From an uncultured Eubacterium sp. (GTDB lineage Bacteria > Bacillota > Clostridia > Lachnospirales > Lachnospiraceae): a stretch of 64,000 nt of DNA. The first letter of the stretch is position 1. Each line of letters opens with the position of its first letter. The notes below the pieces were generated by a model. It was not told the DNA's origin. It was given only the letters and a program-made list of their open reading frames with translations, and searched no databases. The translations under genes and the position numbers were made by a program. The stretch covers positions 1 to 64,000 of the forward strand of contig CAKRDZ010000014.1 in NCBI GenBank assembly GCA_934316845.1, given 5' to 3'. Below are positions 61,398 through 64,000 of this stretch, one piece after another.

Positions 61398-61817
61398 ATG
61401 GAAACCAGACCAGAAATGAGTAGAAAATTGGATGGACAAACTTTTCGGAACTATTATTATTTGAAGCAGGAATTAGTTGATTTTTGTAGAGAACATCATT
61501 TGCCTGTTTCGGGTGGAAAGATAGAACTTACGGATAGGATTGCTTACTTTCTCGATACAGGAAAGACATTAAAGGCTTCGGAAAAGAGAAAAGCAACAAA
61601 GTGTGTCAATCTTATTACAGAGGATACACTTATCGAGCCTAATATTGTATGCTCAGAAAAACATCGGGCTTTTTTCAAAGAGAAAATCGGAAAAACCTTT
61701 TCTTTTAATGTATCATTTCAGAGGTGGTTGAAAGAAAATGAGGGCAAGACTTACGGAGATGCAATAAGAGCATACTACCAGATTTTGGAAGAAAAGAAAA
61801 AGGAAAAACAGCGATAG
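61398..61817 (+). pseudogene. SAP-domain protein (DUF6434-like), frameshifted; N-terminal part
   Basis: 139 residues up to a TAG. LKQELVDFCREHHLPVSGGKIELTDRIAYFL is a SAP-like helix-extension-helix DNA-binding motif; FNVSFQRWLKENEGKTYGDAIRAY follows. Behind the stop, the frame one base back continues without interruption to 61969 with QFEYNTYIRDFF, SLKEAILCWKYKK and GHNRYEKSDL, which belongs to the same family. A one-base loss in the A-rich stretch near 61790-61808 is the simplest reason. It may also be a sequencing error. GGAGG precedes the ATG. Confidence 0.7.
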
Positions 61818-61969
61818 ACAAGCAATTTGAATATAATACATATATTAGAGATTTTTTTGAAGATAATCAAGGCAAAAGCTTGAAAGAAGCAATTTTATGC
61901 TGGAAATATAAAAAAGGGTTGCCGGGACATAATCGTTATGAAAAATCTGACTTAATTGCACTAAGATAA
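61802..61969 (+). pseudogene. C-terminal part of the frameshifted SAP-domain protein
   Basis: Open frame shifted by one base from the upstream part, ending in TAA at 61967-61969, with no start or ribosome binding site of its own. It repeats the pattern of the upstream FQRWLKENEGKTYGDAI block (FFEDNQGKSLKEAI), as the two halves of this family do. Confidence 0.65.
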
Positions 61970-62061
61970 CAGTATAAAGAAATATGCATAAAGTGGATTG
62001 AGGAAGTATAGGGAACGTAAAGAGAACAGACTTTGAAATTTATAAGTGAAAGGATAAAAAT

Positions 62062-62382
62062 ATGGCATCAAGTAAAGAGTATTTACAATTTATTTTAGAA
62101 CAATTATCTGGTTTGGAAGAAATTAATTATCGTGCTATGATGGGCGAATATATCCTCTATTACAGAGGTAAAATTGTGGGTGGGATATATGATGACAGAT
62201 TACTTGTAAAACCGGTAAAATCTGCTGTTTCTTATATGCCGGTGGCAGCATATGAATACCCGTATGAGGGAGCAAAATTAATGTTGTTAGTGTCCGATGT
62301 TGAAAATAAAGAATTTCTAACGGGGCTTTTTAAGACAATGTATGATGAATTGCCTGCTCCTAAAACGAGAAAGAAAGCATGA
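62062..62382 (+). CDS. TfoX/Sxy N-terminal-domain protein
   Basis: 106 residues. YLQFILEQLSGLEEINYRAMMGEYILYYRGKIVGGIYDDRLLVKPV is the TfoX N-terminal fold (similar single-domain proteins are common in Firmicutes). The competence role of the long TfoX cannot be assumed for this short form. AAAGGA precedes the ATG. Confidence 0.85.
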   Translation: MASSKEYLQFILEQLSGLEEINYRAMMGEYILYYRGKIVGGIYDDRLLVKPVKSAVSYMPVAAYEYPYEGAKLMLLVSDVENKEFLTGLFKTMYDELPAPKTRKKA

Positions 62383-62454
62383 AATGAGTGGGGAGGAAAG
62401 AAATGGTTTGTTTATTTTTCTGAAATTATGCCGATATATTATATAGAGTATTGA

Positions 62455-62613
62455 TTTTATTTGCAAGGAGATTTTGATCATTTTTATTGGGATGTTAAGG
62501 AAAAAATACATTCGCTTCTTATGTTTGATATCGTACAAGCAGATGCGAAAATTTCAGATGAATTGAAACAAGAAATAGAAAGCGATGGTGTTACAATTTA
62601 TGAAAAAGCTTGA
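62455..62613 (+). pseudogene. C-terminal remnant of an MNT-type nucleotidyltransferase
   Basis: A frame opening after a TGA at 62452 encodes GDFDHFYWDVKEKIHSLL, FDIVQADAKISDELKQEIE and IYEKA before TGA at 62611-62613. This is the tail of the small nucleotidyltransferases that pair with HI0074/HepT partners. The catalytic GSxxxGxxxxxSDxDL half is absent, and no start codon with a ribosome site is seen. It overlaps the start of the partner gene by 14 bases, the usual arrangement of intact pairs. Confidence 0.65.
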
Positions 62614-63010
62614 AAATTTTATAAATTGTTTGTCTATATTGGCAGATGCGGATTTTAAATTTGCAGAAAGAAATGATATATATCGAATAGGGATTATTGG
62701 AAAATTTAATCTAACTTTCGAACTTGCCTGGAAAGCATTGCAGGAAATTATGAGAATTCATAGTGTGGAAGGAGCTGCTACCGGATCGCCTCGTGAAATC
62801 TTACAACTTGGCTATAAAATTGGATTTATCAATGATTCTGAGGTATGGCTGCTAATGCTGAAAAAACGTAATACTTCTGTTCATATATATAATGAAGATG
62901 AAGTGGATGAAATGATCCTGCTGATACGTGACAGTTTTATTCCGGCTTTTATTCTTCTTAAGAATATGCTGGTAAAGAAACTGGATGAAGCGGAAAGTGA
63001 TTGGACATAA
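62600..63010 (+). CDS. HI0074-family nucleotidyltransferase substrate-binding protein
   Basis: 136 residues, all helical. IGIIGKFNLTFELAWKALQEIM, SPREILQLGYKIGFI and LLMLKKRNTSVHIYNED follow the HI0074 pattern, including the RN(x)4H-like RNTSVH which resembles the HEPN motif. In complete systems it forms a toxin-antitoxin-like pair with the MNT protein; here that partner is truncated. ATG at 62600 has a poor ribosome site, consistent with coupling to the lost upstream gene. Confidence 0.8.
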   Translation: MKKLENFINCLSILADADFKFAERNDIYRIGIIGKFNLTFELAWKALQEIMRIHSVEGAATGSPREILQLGYKIGFINDSEVWLLMLKKRNTSVHIYNEDEVDEMILLIRDSFIPAFILLKNMLVKKLDEAESDWT

Positions 63011-63049
63011 GATGAGCGAAAAGGAAAATCGGGAGTTAGGGGCGAGATT

Positions 63050-63784
63050 ATGAAAAACACTAACATAAAAAAGACAATATATATTCTGCTAATTATATTA
63101 GGTTTGTTCATTGTTCAAACTTTTGCAAGCAAGTTAGGCGGTTTCATTGCTGATTTATTTCAATATGCAGTGATTGATAAAGATGGTGCATTTATGAGTA
63201 TTTCTGTGCATCACATTATTCAGATGATAGCCGCTTTAGTTCTTATTTTTGTTATCAGTAAGAAAAGCGGTTTAGAGTTTTGGTTAATGCCGAGGTTAAA
63301 TAGGAGCGGTATGCTATATACCACATTTTTTTCTATTGTTATTTTGATATATGCTCTTATTAGTTATGCCATTGGATATTCACTTAATACAATTGTGTCA
63401 TATACATATGAGCTAAATATATCAAATGTTTTAGGGACATTAGCGTTTCAACTGTTTTTATCAGGAACATCAGAAGAAATTTTGTTTAGAGCACTTCCGA
63501 TTACTGTTCTTGGTGGAGTGATATGTAAAGATGATAAAAAAGGTTATGCATTTATTATTGTAATAGCCTCGGTACTATTTTCTGTTGCACATATCCAATG
63601 GACATTGTTTCCCATTTCGTTATCTTTTTCATGGTTTCAGTTGATTTATGCATTTATATTAGGTATAGTGTATGGACTTACATATATGAAATCAGAAAGT
63701 GTTATTTACCCTATGATCATGCATGGATTGAGCAATTTTTTTATGGTTGGAATGGGGTATATATTTATGGCTGTGATGAGCTGA
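63050..63784 (+). CDS. CPBP-family intramembrane protease (CAAX-like)
   Basis: 244 residues with about seven membrane segments. The motifs SEEILFR (catalytic Glu pair), VAHIQW and HGLSNFF are in the CPBP order. Such proteins can process or confer immunity to small peptides. A GGGGCGAG stretch precedes the ATG. No bacteriocin gene is seen beside it. Confidence 0.88.
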   Translation: MKNTNIKKTIYILLIILGLFIVQTFASKLGGFIADLFQYAVIDKDGAFMSISVHHIIQMIAALVLIFVISKKSGLEFWLMPRLNRSGMLYTTFFSIVILIYALISYAIGYSLNTIVSYTYELNISNVLGTLAFQLFLSGTSEEILFRALPITVLGGVICKDDKKGYAFIIVIASVLFSVAHIQWTLFPISLSFSWFQLIYAFILGIVYGLTYMKSESVIYPMIMHGLSNFFMVGMGYIFMAVMS

Positions 63785-63856
63785 TACATAGTTAAGAACA
63801 CGCTCAAATTCTAGTTGGCAAAGCCTGTTGACATGAATTTATGGAGGTGACAAAAA

Positions 63857-63889
63857 ATGATGATGTTTTTACGTTTAAGAAATATCTAA
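63857..63889 (+). CDS. Ten-codon frame with strong ribosome site, possible leader
   Basis: GGAGGTG followed by an ATG and the peptide MMMFLRLRNI, then a stop. It lies about 75 bases before the last gene. It could be a leader peptide or the start of a degraded gene. Confidence 0.3.
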   Translation: MMMFLRLRNI

Positions 63890-63964
63890 ATACATAGGAC
63901 TATATTAAATAGTTTTGTGTATGGACAAAACACGAAAAAAATATTTAATAAAGGAGATTTTGTA

Positions 63965-64000
63965 ATGATATTTCAGGATAATGTAATGAAAGAGTACTTA
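63965..64000 (+). CDS. Start of a gene cut by the window end
   Basis: AAAGGAGATTTTGTA precedes an ATG with the open frame MIFQDNVMKEYL running to the window edge. Too short to assign. Confidence 0.5.
   Translation, partial: MIFQDNVMKEYL

Noticed and set aside
1..64000. CRISPR arrays, rRNA genes and prophage
   Set aside because: No regularly spaced direct repeats, no 16S or 23S blocks and no phage structural genes were seen.

Overview
The window reads as chromosomal DNA of a low-to-mid G+C, spore-forming type anaerobic Firmicute, most like a gut Lachnospiraceae-type Clostridium (inference from protein style, consensus sigma-A promoters, GGAGG ribosome binding sites, tmRNA sequence and gene neighbourhoods such as yqeG-pepP-aroDK-efp). 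No ribosomal RNA, CRISPR array, transposase or prophage is visible. Gene density is high. The only gene-free stretches above about 300 bases are 33952-34402 (promoters, tRNA-Leu, terminator) and 58134-58678 (tmRNA and its terminator).

Left part (1-8600): a surface-polysaccharide-like group (two DUF4832-type proteins tail to tail, a flippase, a nucleotidyltransferase) runs into a possible peptide modification and export group. That group has a 124-residue protein with a leader-like N-terminus and its own consensus promoter, an ABC exporter, a PqqD-HPr-kinase-like fusion and a membrane S26 peptidase. The last two are divergently expressed from a symmetric promoter pair. This is the best candidate for an undescribed system in the window.

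Middle (8600-33100): a GH36 alpha-galactosidase; one long co-directional amino-acid block (leuB-ilvD-ilvB-serC-serA) followed by an ABC importer of the TrpXYZ type; folC; a Na/phosphate cotransporter with a PhoP-like box; a GDSL esterase; a HAD phosphatase; and a cell-envelope block (zapA-like, U32 peptidase, SEDS polymerase, class B PBP, transglutaminase).

Right-middle (33100-53500): AraC regulator, tRNA-Leu, carbamate kinase, beta-CASP nuclease, transaldolase plus split transketolase, aroA, argS, DUF815 ATPase, yqeG, pepP, an aroD-aroK fusion, efp, fabH, a CobW-like GTPase, YbaK, a polysaccharide deacetylase and a MATE pump. Two full copies of a roughly 190-bp palindromic repeat (24789-24980 and 43003-43193, in opposite orientation) plus two solitary ends lie directly behind stop codons.

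Right part (53500-64000): a BirA operator separates bioY from a bioB-hotdog-thiolase-acyl ligase operon. The tmRNA gene follows, and behind it a visibly more AT-rich run of small accessory genes (2H phosphoesterase, AAA kinase, two GNATs, SdpI-like, SAP-domain protein with a frameshift, TfoX-like, a broken MNT with its HI0074 partner, CPBP protease) that looks like an island inserted downstream of ssrA.
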